Shown here: in pieces, positions 19,948-28,347 of the stretch
Numbering within the stretch: position 1 is the first letter of the stretch
Layout of the letters: each line of letters starts with the position of its first letter
DNA from: Nocardiopsis suaedae
GTDB lineage: Bacteria > Actinomycetota > Actinomycetes > Streptosporangiales > Streptosporangiaceae
Direction of reading: 5' to 3'
NCBI RefSeq assembly: GCF_027706745.1
Contig: NZ_JAQFWP010000005.1
Coordinates: forward strand, 87,839-151,838
Length of the DNA stretch: 64,000 bases
The notes under the pieces: generated by a model
Seen by the model: only the letters and a program-made list of their open reading frames with translations
Told to the model about the DNA's origin: nothing
Database searches by the model: none
Made by a program: the position numbers and the translations under genes

Positions 19948-20610
19948 TCACTGGGGGGCGGTGTCGGGGAGGCGCTTCCAGAACCACGAGGTGGCGGTGA
20001 TCGCGTCGAAGAGTTCCAGGATCTCGCTCTGGTATTCGACGTTCGGGCTCGAACAGCTGACGAGCACCCGCGTCTTGAGCCCCGGCACCCGGAAGGCCGT
20101 GTGCATCAGGACCGAACGGATCCCCTGGTTCGCCTCCTCGTCGAGTTTGTAGTCGGCGACCCCGAACATGCGGGCGCACAGGTCCGCGCCGGACTCGGGG
20201 AGCTCGACGAGCGACTTGCGCAGCCAGGTCCCCTCGGCCTTGGTCGCGCTGGGCGGGTGCACGTGGTCCAGCAGTTTGATCGGGTCGAGCTCCTGGCCGG
20301 GCGGCTCCTTGAAGGCCAGGACGCAGACGGTCGCCATGAAGAAGCCGTCCTCGTACCGCTCGAAAGTGCCCGCGGCGGACAGTAGGCCGGAGGAGCGTGC
20401 GCTGTGCGCGATCTGTGCCACGTTCTGGAAGAGCTCGTCGACCGTCTCCGCCTGTCGGGGATCCGAGGAGGCGGCCTCCAGGAGGGCCTTGCGGAGCCCG
20501 GCGATGCCGTCGGAGGACAGGTCGTACTGGTTCCATTCTTCAGGGATCTGGATGTCGAACCCGATCTGCGCCTCATCGGGGAGCTGGGGCTCGGCGAACT
20601 GGTAGGCCAT
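19948..20610 (-). CDS. T7SS-locus protein, unknown, soluble
   Basis: This 220-residue protein has no membrane segment or signal peptide. Recognisable features are a helical middle (RKALLEAASSD to AQIAHSARSSG), a beta-strand-rich half (FFMATVCVLAFKEPP, TRVLVSCSSPN) and a Trp-containing C-terminus (TSWFWKRLPD). The alternation suggests an alpha/beta cytoplasmic fold. It lies between the second WXG100-like gene and the M48 peptidase, all on the minus strand with short gaps, so it is likely co-transcribed. A chaperone-like role similar to EspG is conceivable, but I see no sequence basis for it. Confidence 0.8.
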   Translation of the reverse strand: MAYQFAEPQLPDEAQIGFDIQIPEEWNQYDLSSDGIAGLRKALLEAASSDPRQAETVDELFQNVAQIAHSARSSGLLSAAGTFERYEDGFFMATVCVLAFKEPPGQELDPIKLLDHVHPPSATKAEGTWLRKSLVELPESGADLCARMFGVADYKLDEEANQGIRSVLMHTAFRVPGLKTRVLVSCSSPNVEYQSEILELFDAITATSWFWKRLPDTAPQ

Positions 20611-20657
20611 GGGTTCTCTCTACGGAACGTCGGATCGTATGCGGGGCGGGAGGGGGA

Positions 20658-20957
20658 TCAGCCGCCCTCCTCACCCTCCAGGTTCTTGGCGAGCTCGTCG
20701 TCGGTCTTGACGAAGGACTCCTTGACCTGGTCGATGCCCTCGCCCATGTCCTTGATGAACTTCGCCATGCGGTCGAACATGTCCTTGCTCTCCTCCATGT
20801 AGTCCCCAGAGGCGCTCTCGATGGTCGAGGGTCCGATGTCCCGGGACCACCCCTCGGCCTCTTCGCGCTGGTCGTCCTGGAAGGCGTCCTTGACCGTGTC
20901 GAGCCTGCTCTTGATGCCGTCGAGGACGTCCATCTCGACGACGATCTTCTTGGCCAT
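20658..20957 (-). CDS. Second WXG100-like T7SS protein
   Basis: This 99-residue, highly charged helical hairpin protein has W37 in EGWSRDIGPS near the expected turn, so the W-x-G motif is present only loosely. The C-terminal helix ends in SFVKTDDELAKNL. Its F82-x3-D86 matches the F-x-x-T-D of the other WXG100-like protein at 16769-17062. A good ribosome site (AAGGAGAAAGGA) precedes the ATG. It is the next gene after the two paralogous membrane proteins and the giant protein. It could be a dedicated secretion partner for the giant protein, as small WXG100-like proteins are for LXG toxins, or a heterodimer partner of the first WXG100 protein. Confidence 0.8.
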   Translation of the reverse strand: MAKKIVVEMDVLDGIKSRLDTVKDAFQDDQREEAEGWSRDIGPSTIESASGDYMEESKDMFDRMAKFIKDMGEGIDQVKESFVKTDDELAKNLEGEEGG

Positions 20958-21002
20958 GTGCTGTCCTTTCTCCTTGTGGTTCGCGTTACCGGAGCGGGTC
21001 GG

Positions 21003-21617
21003 TTAGCGGTCCGAATGCCCGTCGGTGGTCTCCTGGTAGCGCTTTTCGCGGTTCCAGGGGTGTTCCGGGGAGGCGGGGTCGATCCCGTTCTTCTTCAGGA
21101 AGTGGTCGATCTTCCGGCTCTCGGTGTCGAGTTTGCGGATGGGGTCGCGGATGTACTGGTAGTACCTGTTCCTGAGCTGCTGCATGTGCATGACCTTGGT
21201 GGAGTCGATCCTTTTGACTCCGTCGACCAGGTCGTCCCTGATCGAGCTGGTGAACTCATGGAGCTTCCGGTACTTCCTCTCGCTCGCGTAGCCGAGTGTG
21301 TGGGCGTACTCCAGCTTCTCCCGGATCCGCCACTCGCGGCGCAGCGCGTGGTAGGCATCGGCCTCGGCTTTGTGGCCGATCGCGGAACGGCTGCGCAGTT
21401 TGAAGAGCATCGGGTCGGCGAGGGCGAGTCCCACTATGAAGGCGACCTGAGACATCGCGAACGACGATACGAGTGGCAACATTTTCAGCGTCACGTCACC
21501 GGATCCATCCTTCGTGGCGAGCCATTCCGGTGGTGCGTCCATTGCCATGATGCTGATCCAGAATACGTAGAACGAGCCCGCCAGGATAAGGCTTCCGTTG
21601 GTGATCAGGCTGCGCAT
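21003..21617 (-). CDS. Membrane protein paralogue 1 of the T7SS locus
   Basis: This 204-residue protein has two membrane helices (about 3-26 and 46-67), followed by a charged helical region starting KLRSRSAIGHKAEADAYHALR and a C-terminal block HMQQLRNRYYQYIRDP onwards. It is a paralogue of the gene at 21774-22370. The N-terminal halves are diverged, but the last ~50 codons are almost identical at DNA level (147 of 151 bases). Seven bases before its start lies the stop codon of a decayed copy of the giant protein's 3' end. The position directly behind such a tail suggests an immunity- or anchor-type partner. Function is unknown. Confidence 0.82.
   Translation of the reverse strand: MRSLITNGSLILAGSFYVFWISIMAMDAPPEWLATKDGSGDVTLKMLPLVSSFAMSQVAFIVGLALADPMLFKLRSRSAIGHKAEADAYHALRREWRIREKLEYAHTLGYASERKYRKLHEFTSSIRDDLVDGVKRIDSTKVMHMQQLRNRYYQYIRDPIRKLDTESRKIDHFLKKNGIDPASPEHPWNREKRYQETTDGHSDR
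21040..21190. repeat. Near-identical 151-bp repeat, copy 1
   Basis: It differs from 21790-21940 at four positions (one G/A, three changes near 21100-21108). It encodes the C-terminal block of membrane paralogue 1. The flanking sequence is clearly diverged, which points to recent recombination or gene conversion confined to this block. Confidence 0.9.
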
Positions 21618-21624
21618 CGTCGGA

Positions 21625-21703
21625 TCACTTGCCCTCCTGTCCGGCCGAGACTGTTCCCTCTTCGTCGTCCACGCGTACCTAGCAACGTTGTTCGTTCTTC
21701 ACG
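21625..21703 (-). pseudogene. Decayed copy of the giant protein gene's 3' end
   Basis: On the minus strand the frame ending at the TGA (21627-21625) reads VKNEQRC, stop, VRVDDEEGTVSAGQEGK. The true giant-protein tail (22375 onwards) reads EKNEDEEGY, EVRVDGDEGTI, TPENMKD. KNE and VRVD-x-x-EGT align, and the DNA is alike over GGT-x-CGCGTGGACG. The in-frame stop shows it is no longer translated as such. Its stop lies seven bases from the start of membrane paralogue 1, mirroring the four-base gap between the real giant gene and paralogue 2. It is the fossil of a tandem duplication of [giant tail + membrane protein]. Confidence 0.75.
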
Positions 21704-21773
21704 TCTCGGGGCCTGATTGCGAGGACCGAGGCGCCGTTGTCCTTGTTCAAACCGGTTGTCCGCTCCCCTCGCC

Positions 21774-22370
21774 TTATGTCTGTTGTTGACGCTTTTCGCG
21801 GTTCCAGGAGTGTTCCGGGGAGGCGGGGTCGATCCCGTTCTTCTTCAGGTAGCGGTTGATCTTCCGGCTCTCGGTGTCGAGTTTGCGGATGGGGTCGCGG
21901 ATGTACTGGTAGTACCTGTTCCTGAGCTGCTGCATGTGCAGCACCTTCTGCTTACGAATCTTGACCAGGCCCTCGTCAAGGTCGTCCATGAAAGTGCTGG
22001 TGGAGGTGTGGATCTTTTGGTAGCGCCTCTCGCTGGTGTACCCCAGTGTTCTGGCGTACTCGAGCTTTTCTCGGATACGCCATTCGCGTCGCGATGCTTG
22101 GTAGATGTCGACCTTGGTCTGGTACGTGATCGCGGACCGTGTGCGCAGCTTGAGAACCATCGGGTCGGCTGCAAAAAGGCCCGTTACAGCCAGGGCGAAC
22201 AGCAGGATCAGGGTCACTCCGAACGGGAGGGGGCGTGGGAGTAGGCCCCCATCGGGAGCGACCGCGTACATCCATGTCGGGGGATCCTCCATGAGCGGGC
22301 CGGAACCCCAAAACCCCATCAAGGAGAGCCATGCGAGAATGCATGAATTGGATATAAGGTTCCTCGGCAA
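21774..22370 (-). CDS. Membrane protein paralogue 2 of the T7SS locus
   Basis: This 198-residue paralogue of the protein at 21003-21617 has a hydrophobic N-terminus (5-25), a second helix (about 50-68, TLILLFALAVTGLFAA), then KLRTRSAITYQTKVDIYQASR and the shared C-terminal block ending GIDPASPEH. It starts four bases after the giant protein's stop codon, so translation of the two is almost certainly coupled. Base composition here is less GC-rich than in the flanking genes. An immunity, membrane-anchor or secretion-adaptor role for the giant protein fits the position; nothing in the sequence decides between them. Confidence 0.82.
   Translation of the reverse strand: MPRNLISNSCILAWLSLMGFWGSGPLMEDPPTWMYAVAPDGGLLPRPLPFGVTLILLFALAVTGLFAADPMVLKLRTRSAITYQTKVDIYQASRREWRIREKLEYARTLGYTSERRYQKIHTSTSTFMDDLDEGLVKIRKQKVLHMQQLRNRYYQYIRDPIRKLDTESRKINRYLKKNGIDPASPEHSWNREKRQQQT
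21790..21940. repeat. Near-identical 151-bp repeat, copy 2
   Basis: This is the partner of 21040-21190, 750 bp away in direct orientation, encoding the C-terminal block of membrane paralogue 2. Recombination between the copies would delete or duplicate one membrane-protein gene. Confidence 0.9.
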
Positions 22371-22374
22371 ACGA

Positions 22375-25300
22375 TCAGTCCTTCATGTTCTCAGGGGTGA
22401 TCGTCCCCTCGTCGCCGTCCACGCGAACCTCGTAGCCCTCCTCGTCCTCGTTCTTCTCGTCCTCTTCGATGCCCTCTTGGAGCGAGCTGTCCGAAAGGCC
22501 GAAGTGGTCTTCGACGGCCCCCTTCAGATTGTTCCGCATCTGCTGGTGGGCGAGTTCGTTGAACTGGCCCGTGGCGAGGTCTCCGAATCGGCCGCCCGGA
22601 AGTGCCGAATCATTGGCGTGCACGGACTCGGCCATGCCCCGCGGGGCGGCGGTGAAGACCTGGGCGCCGGCGGTGATGAGGTTCGACTCGTCGAAATCCT
22701 CGTCCGCGATGAAGCTGTACGCCAGCTTCTGGACAATGTCGAAGCTGCCGTTGGCGAACCCCTTGATCATTTCCAACCGCATGTCGCGGAGGATCTGGCC
22801 CCAGTCCTGGTCCGTGCTGGTGTGCCTGGGCAGGTCGGCTACCCCCTGCTGCAGGTTGCCGTCCGGGGTGAGCGTGACCGGCGGGTCGTCGTACGGGCGG
22901 TTGTTGAGGGTCGTGGCCTGGCCGTCGCTGTCGATCCCCATACGCCAGCTCTCCGCCACCTCGGACTCGGTCGTCTTCTTGGGCTTGATGTCCAGGACGG
23001 AGACGGAGTTCGTGCGGTCCACCTGTACCTGTGTGTGCTGGGTGGACCCGTTGACGGTCGTCCGGTCTCTGATCTCGACCTTGCCGTCGTTCTTCTCCGT
23101 GACCGTGGTCGTGTGGTCGGAGCCGTCGGAGAACGTGCTCGTCGGAGTGCCGTTCCGGTTCACCGAGACATGGTCGCCCCCGCTGGTCACGTCGATTCGC
23201 CCATCAGAGCGGATCTCGATGACGGTCTGCTGCCCGGTCTCCGGCGACGTGTGCTCGACGATGGTCCGGTTCCCGTCCTGGTGGACCTGGACATTGTCGC
23301 TTCCGGCGTCGGGTGCCGTGGGACGTTCGCCCTTCGGCTGGGTGAGGACCGGGCCGTCCCCGTCCGAGACGGTGATGTTCCCATTGGCATCGCGGGTGAC
23401 GCTGGGGCCGGACCCGTCGCCGGCCGTGTCGATTGTCAGGGTCTGCTGCGAACGGTCCCTCAAGCCCGACTCGTCGCCTCCGCTCTGCGTGCGGTCGACC
23501 CGCAGGTTGTCGCCCTCGACCGAGGTGCTGCCGTCGTCCCGTCGGGTGACGACCGGGCCGTCCTCGCTGGTGCGGACCGTGACGTCCCGCCCGCCGTTGC
23601 TCCCGTCGCTCTGAGTTGCGGAGAAGCCGTCGTGGCTCACCTCGGTGACGTTGGAGTCCGTGTTCCGCCCCATGGACGGGCCGGGGATCTCCCGTTGGCC
23701 GCCGGGAAGCGTGTACGTCTGCTCCACGGTGGAGACCATACCGTCGCGCTCCAGGCTGGGACGGGTGGGTCCATTGCCCGACGCCCCGTCCGACGGGGCC
23801 TGGCTGACCGGACCGTCCCCGGTGAAGGTGTGCTCGTACCCGTTGTGGTCGACGCTGACGACCCCGTCGCCCTCGCCCCCGTGGGTGATGGAGCTCCCGT
23901 CCCCGACCTTCGGGGTGTTCTCGATCTGGGTGGAGTTCCCGTCCGCGACGACGTTGCTCCTGTCACCGGTGGTCTCGAACGAACCGGGCTCGACCCGGGT
24001 GGTCTCGCCCTGAGGGCCGTTGACGTCGACGTGCCCGTCCGCGTGCACGTCGAGGGAGGTGGGGCCGTTCGGGCGCATCTCCACGGTGGTGGGGCGGCCG
24101 TCGCCGTCGTAGGCCACGTTGTGCGGGGTGTCCCCGCCCGGTTCCGAGATACCGCTCGTCTCCTGGCCGACGTGGACGCTCGCGCCGTCCTCCCCGTGGG
24201 AGACCTCGACGCCGTCGGACGTCGGACGGTACTCCATGCCGTCCGTCCTGTCCGTGACGGTCGTGCCGTTCCCGTCGATCGTGCCGGAGAAGCCGCCGTT
24301 GGAGAACTCCGCCCGGCCGTCCGGATGGGAGGTGATGTCGCTGTTCGGAGTGTGGCCGTTGACCGTGCCGTCCCGGCTTCCCGACACCGACCAGGGGTCG
24401 CCGCCGGAGTGCGCGGTGCCGTCCTGGTTCGGGGGGCCTCCCCGCACCGTGGTCGTCCCGCTCTCGGCGACGGAGATCGTCGTGTCTCCGGCGTCGAGCG
24501 AGGCGCGCTGTCCCGGGGGGACCTCGACCCGGCCGGGCCCGCCGTCGTCGTGTACGGAGCTGCCGTCCGGCAGGTGCGCGGTGCCCTGACCGTCGGCGTG
24601 CTCGGCCACCGGACGCCCGTCCGGGGAGGCCACGTCGTGGGTGGAGGCGTGCCCGTCGGGGGAGACGGTGCTGATGTAGTGGTCGTCGCTGGCGTGCCGC
24701 CCGTTGTCGTTCTGGCCCACCTGCAGCCCGTCGGGCGTGCTCGCGCTGGTCGTCCCGTCGGGCGCGGCCTGGGCCTGGAAGCCGCCCGAGTCCATCGTGA
24801 GCGACCCGTCCGCGCCGTGGGTGACCGTGAGCGTGTCGCCCGCCTGGTTGGGCGGAGCCGTCAGCGACACCCCGCCGTCGGTGGGGCGCAGGATCCAGCC
24901 GTCGGGGGACATGGCCCCGTCGCCGGGGCGCACCACCGTGCCGTCAGGGGCGGTGAACACCGGAGAGCCGTCCGGCCCGGCGCCCAGCGACGGCGGAGCG
25001 GGGTGCGTCTCCGGCGTCGGGTACCCGCTGGAGTCGTAGTGCAGGGCCCCGCCCTGTCCGTCGGGAACGCTCACCGACCCGTCAGAGTGCACGGTCCGCT
25101 GCGGCGCGCCGTCCGCGCCGTACTCGTGCGTGCCGCCCTGGCCGTCCGGAACGCTGAGCGTCCCGTCCGGGTTCAGCGTGAAGTCCGGGTGGGACACGGT
25201 GCCGTCGGGCGAGGCCGTGGTGGCGCCCGCGGTGACGCTGCCGTCCGGGTTGCCGGTGGCGGTGCTGGTGTGCACCGGCTGGTGGTTCGCGTCGTACTGG

Positions 25301-28023
25301 GTGTTGGTGTAGGTCGTGCCGCCGTCCCCGGACGGGTCGATCCTGGTCCCCGCGGCCACGCCGTTGCCCTGCGGCCCCTCGGGCGTCGTGTGGATCTGCA
25401 GGTCGGTGGTGTGGCCGGGCAGGGAGGCGTCCTGCTGGACGCGCACGCCCCCCTCGTTCACCGACGCCGAGCCGTTGTCGTTGGAGACCGTCAGCCCGCC
25501 GCTGTCGGCGTTGTAGTTGTGCGTCGTGCCGTCGGGCGACTGGACACGGTGGCCGCCCTGGCCGACCGACGTGGTGGCCCCGGCGGACGTCTGGACGGAC
25601 GTGGCGTGGGCGGCGCCGGCCGCACCGAGGGCCGCCGTGGCCCCGCCGCCCGCCTGCAGGACCGTGGTCCCCTCGTCGCCGCCGCTGACGGTGACCGGGG
25701 CGTCCGCATCGGCCGGAACATCGACCCGGGGACCGTTCGCGCCGCCGATCTCGCTCCCGCCGCCCGGCTTGGGGGTGGCGCTGACCGGGGCGTCACCGGC
25801 GTCGACCGTCACCGAGCCGTCCGAACCGTCCCTGCCGACGGCCGGGTGGGCGTCACCGCCGTCGAGGGAGACGGAGCCGCCGTCGGAGCCGACCTCCACG
25901 GACCCGCCGTCCCCGTGGGTGACGGTGAACCCGTCGCCGGTCGCGGTGGCCGTGGTGGCCGGCCCCTGGCCGCTGTCGACCACCGCCTGCCCCTGGTGGG
26001 ACAGGTCGGTGCTGAAGCCGCCGTCGCCGTTCGGACCCGGGGCATGGTCGTACTGGACATCGGGGCCGTCGGGGGAGGAGGTGTCGACGGTGATGTCCCC
26101 GTGCCCGGTGTGCGTGGTGGCCCCGGTGTCGGTGACCGTGGTCGAGGTCACCTCGTTCGGGGCGTTGATGGAGGTGTCGCCCCGGGACTGCGTGTGCACG
26201 GTGGTCGTGCCGGAGGAGTGGTCGGCGGAGACCTGGTGTCCGCCGCTGCCGTCCTCGGCGACGGAGGTCCGGTCGGTCCCGGTGACGTTCCCGTCCGCGT
26301 CGAAGTGGGTGGAGACGTTCGACCCGTCGCTCAGGTTCGTGCTCGCGGTCTGGTCCGCGGACTCCCGAGCGGGGGAGTCGGGGAAGGAGTCGTTGGAGAG
26401 CGCGGGGTGCGCCTGCCCCTCCGAGCCGGTGGGACTCGTGGAAGGCGAGCCGTCGGCACCGGGCGACGGGGCATCGCCGGCCGGGGCAGTGCCGGACATG
26501 TCGGGAGCGGACACATCGGGCGTGGAGACGTCAGGTGCCGAGACGTCCGGCGTCGACACATCAGGCGACGAGGCGTCCGGGGCGGAGGAGGCGTCGGGCG
26601 CCGACACATCGGGCGTCGAGGGGGTCGCCGGATCTGCGGAGGAGGAGAAGTCCGGCATCGAGGAGGCGTCGGACGTCGGGGTTCCGGAGGACGAAGTCGG
26701 AGCGTCCGTGGAGCCGCCGGTGGGGACGTCGGGCGAGGAATCGCCGGACGGGCCGCTGATGGTCGTGGAGGTGCCGTCGCCGGTGTCGATGCTCCCGCCG
26801 TCACCGGAGAAGTCGCTGGTGACGCCCCCGAGGTCGCCCGATGTCGACGGCGTGCCGGTCAGGTCGCCGTTGCCCATGGCCGCGCTGAAGCCGTTGTGGT
26901 CGTGGGTGGCCTGGACGATACCGCCGGGCGCGCCGCTGGCGGTGCTGAAGGCGACGCTCGTCATGTCGATGTCGCTGAACGCCGCGTCCCCGTCGGAGAT
27001 GTTGCCCGCGACCTGGAGGGCGACATCCGAGGCACCGCTGAACGCGGCGTCGCGCGTGGCGCTGATGCCGATGTCCGCGGTGAGACTGAGCCGCGGGCTG
27101 TTGCGGAATGTCCCCGCTGAGATCGAGGTCAACGTGTTGCTCATGACCCGCCCCAAGCCGGACCCGTTCACGGCGCGGCTCACAGGGGCCGTGATCGCGC
27201 TGCGGACCGTGCCCATCCGGGCGGTGAGGTTGCCGGCCGCGCTCGCGAGCGGCCTGCCGAGCTTGCCCGCCGACGCGAGCACGCGCACACCCGGGATGAC
27301 GGACAGCAGGTCCATGCCCAGGGTCGCGAAGGTCTCCAGGTTGAAGCCGAGCTTGCCCTTGCGGGACAGGGAGGTGATGCTCACCAGGAGGGCCGCGAGG
27401 CCGATGATGACGCCGACGACCGGGACGAAGATCGCGACGATGCCCAGGACCACCATTGCGACCGCGTAGATGATCGGGTTCTCCTCGATCCATTCCACGA
27501 CCGCGTTCCAGCCGTCCCACAGCTTCTCCCACCCGTTGCGGGTGGCGTCCGAGAGCTTGTCCCGGGCGTCCTCGGCGGCCTGCTCCATGGCGGACTCGAC
27601 CGATTCGAGGCGCCCGACGAACTGCTCCTTCTTGTCGTCCCAGTCCTCCTCCCGCTCTTCCTCGGACATGCCGTTGTAGGCGGTCGCGGCGTCCTCACGT
27701 ACCGACGCGCTATCGGTGCGCGCGGTCTTCAACCCGTCCGACCAGATCTGGTAGGCCTCGGACGCCTTGCGGTACGAGTCCTCCGCGTCCTCGAGGTAGT
27801 CGGGGAGCTTCCCGATGAGGTCCCGGAGGGCGTCCATGGCCTCGCCCTCACCGGCGTCCTCGTTCTTGAGGTCCCGGATGTCGTCGGCGGCCGTGCTGCA
27901 GGCGGTGGCGAGCTTGGAGAAGTGCTCCTGAAGGTTGTCGGGGTCCGACGTCGTCCACGGGACCGGGTCGCTCGTCCTGCCGAGGACGGTCCAGTCCAGG
28001 TCGTTCCGCTCCTGCCTGCTCAC
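22375..28023 (-). CDS. Giant putative T7SS-exported repeat protein (1882 aa)
   Basis: The N-terminus reads LGRTSDPVPW followed by a helical region (1-180). It resembles the putative T7SS signal domain found on Streptomyces polymorphic toxins (Pfam T7SS_signal, from memory). A hydrophobic pair follows (about 184-216 and 236-252). Residues 417-547 are a Pro/Ser/Asp/Thr linker with repeated PDVS. Residues 550-1690 are a long run of short beta-type units built on DG dyads (for example SVPDGQGG twice, LNPDGTLSV), suggesting an elongated beta-solenoid. The last ~190 residues are helical and acidic with no motif I recognise. The GTG at 28023 has GGAGAAGGAG upstream. Membrane paralogue 2 follows after four bases. 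Export and a surface or antagonistic role are inferred. Confidence 0.8.
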   Translation of the reverse strand: MSRQERNDLDWTVLGRTSDPVPWTTSDPDNLQEHFSKLATACSTAADDIRDLKNEDAGEGEAMDALRDLIGKLPDYLEDAEDSYRKASEAYQIWSDGLKTARTDSASVREDAATAYNGMSEEEREEDWDDKKEQFVGRLESVESAMEQAAEDARDKLSDATRNGWEKLWDGWNAVVEWIEENPIIYAVAMVVLGIVAIFVPVVGVIIGLAALLVSITSLSRKGKLGFNLETFATLGMDLLSVIPGVRVLASAGKLGRPLASAAGNLTARMGTVRSAITAPVSRAVNGSGLGRVMSNTLTSISAGTFRNSPRLSLTADIGISATRDAAFSGASDVALQVAGNISDGDAAFSDIDMTSVAFSTASGAPGGIVQATHDHNGFSAAMGNGDLTGTPSTSGDLGGVTSDFSGDGGSIDTGDGTSTTISGPSGDSSPDVPTGGSTDAPTSSSGTPTSDASSMPDFSSSADPATPSTPDVSAPDASSAPDASSPDVSTPDVSAPDVSTPDVSAPDMSGTAPAGDAPSPGADGSPSTSPTGSEGQAHPALSNDSFPDSPARESADQTASTNLSDGSNVSTHFDADGNVTGTDRTSVAEDGSGGHQVSADHSSGTTTVHTQSRGDTSINAPNEVTSTTVTDTGATTHTGHGDITVDTSSPDGPDVQYDHAPGPNGDGGFSTDLSHQGQAVVDSGQGPATTATATGDGFTVTHGDGGSVEVGSDGGSVSLDGGDAHPAVGRDGSDGSVTVDAGDAPVSATPKPGGGSEIGGANGPRVDVPADADAPVTVSGGDEGTTVLQAGGGATAALGAAGAAHATSVQTSAGATTSVGQGGHRVQSPDGTTHNYNADSGGLTVSNDNGSASVNEGGVRVQQDASLPGHTTDLQIHTTPEGPQGNGVAAGTRIDPSGDGGTTYTNTQYDANHQPVHTSTATGNPDGSVTAGATTASPDGTVSHPDFTLNPDGTLSVPDGQGGTHEYGADGAPQRTVHSDGSVSVPDGQGGALHYDSSGYPTPETHPAPPSLGAGPDGSPVFTAPDGTVVRPGDGAMSPDGWILRPTDGGVSLTAPPNQAGDTLTVTHGADGSLTMDSGGFQAQAAPDGTTSASTPDGLQVGQNDNGRHASDDHYISTVSPDGHASTHDVASPDGRPVAEHADGQGTAHLPDGSSVHDDGGPGRVEVPPGQRASLDAGDTTISVAESGTTTVRGGPPNQDGTAHSGGDPWSVSGSRDGTVNGHTPNSDITSHPDGRAEFSNGGFSGTIDGNGTTVTDRTDGMEYRPTSDGVEVSHGEDGASVHVGQETSGISEPGGDTPHNVAYDGDGRPTTVEMRPNGPTSLDVHADGHVDVNGPQGETTRVEPGSFETTGDRSNVVADGNSTQIENTPKVGDGSSITHGGEGDGVVSVDHNGYEHTFTGDGPVSQAPSDGASGNGPTRPSLERDGMVSTVEQTYTLPGGQREIPGPSMGRNTDSNVTEVSHDGFSATQSDGSNGGRDVTVRTSEDGPVVTRRDDGSTSVEGDNLRVDRTQSGGDESGLRDRSQQTLTIDTAGDGSGPSVTRDANGNITVSDGDGPVLTQPKGERPTAPDAGSDNVQVHQDGNRTIVEHTSPETGQQTVIEIRSDGRIDVTSGGDHVSVNRNGTPTSTFSDGSDHTTTVTEKNDGKVEIRDRTTVNGSTQHTQVQVDRTNSVSVLDIKPKKTTESEVAESWRMGIDSDGQATTLNNRPYDDPPVTLTPDGNLQQGVADLPRHTSTDQDWGQILRDMRLEMIKGFANGSFDIVQKLAYSFIADEDFDESNLITAGAQVFTAAPRGMAESVHANDSALPGGRFGDLATGQFNELAHQQMRNNLKGAVEDHFGLSDSSLQEGIEEDEKNEDEEGYEVRVDGDEGTITPENMKD

Positions 28024-28347
28024 GTCGCCTGGCTCTCCTTCTCCTGGTCGGTCGGGGCGGCCGCCGGGCCGGCCGTGCCCCGTCCCTCGGGCGGGGGGTT
28101 CACTGCGCATGTACGGACGCGCGCCGCGCCGGGTTCACCCGGGTTCGGGCGGGATCCGCGCCCGCGCAGCGGTTTTCGACGCGCCGCGGCGCCGGTGCGT
28201 TCCGTGCGCGCCGGGTGGGGTTTGCGTCACCGCCGCCCCCGGCGCCCGGGTGAACCCCGGACGCCGGGTTTCCGTACCCTGTCCTGGACCCCCAACCGGC
28301 CCCCGTCGGGGCGGTGACCAGGAATCCGGGCAATTCGGGAGCGGCGA
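28024..28347. promoter_or_regulatory. Divergent promoter region with paired inverted arms
   Basis: This 324-base gap separates the giant gene (minus) from the LysM-like gene (plus). It has a 13-bp perfect inverted repeat: GGGTTCACCCGGG at 28131-28143 and its complement at 28245-28257, 101 bases apart. A third partial copy (GGGTTCAC) lies at 28096-28103. Arms this far apart fit a regulator bound at two sites controlling both promoters. I recognise no known operator. Confidence 0.4.

Noticed and set aside
23000..26800. Repetitive DNA that at first suggests a CRISPR array or satellite
   Set aside because: Repeats vary in length and sequence, stay in one reading frame and encode DG-rich protein units. 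There are no constant repeats with unique spacers.
22105..27120. 1671-codon plus-strand open frame opposite the giant protein gene
   Set aside because: Its Val/Arg/Gly/Asp periodicity is the mirror of the DG repeats on the minus strand. It has no ribosome site or domain, and the minus-strand frame has a start, signal-like domain and coupled neighbour.
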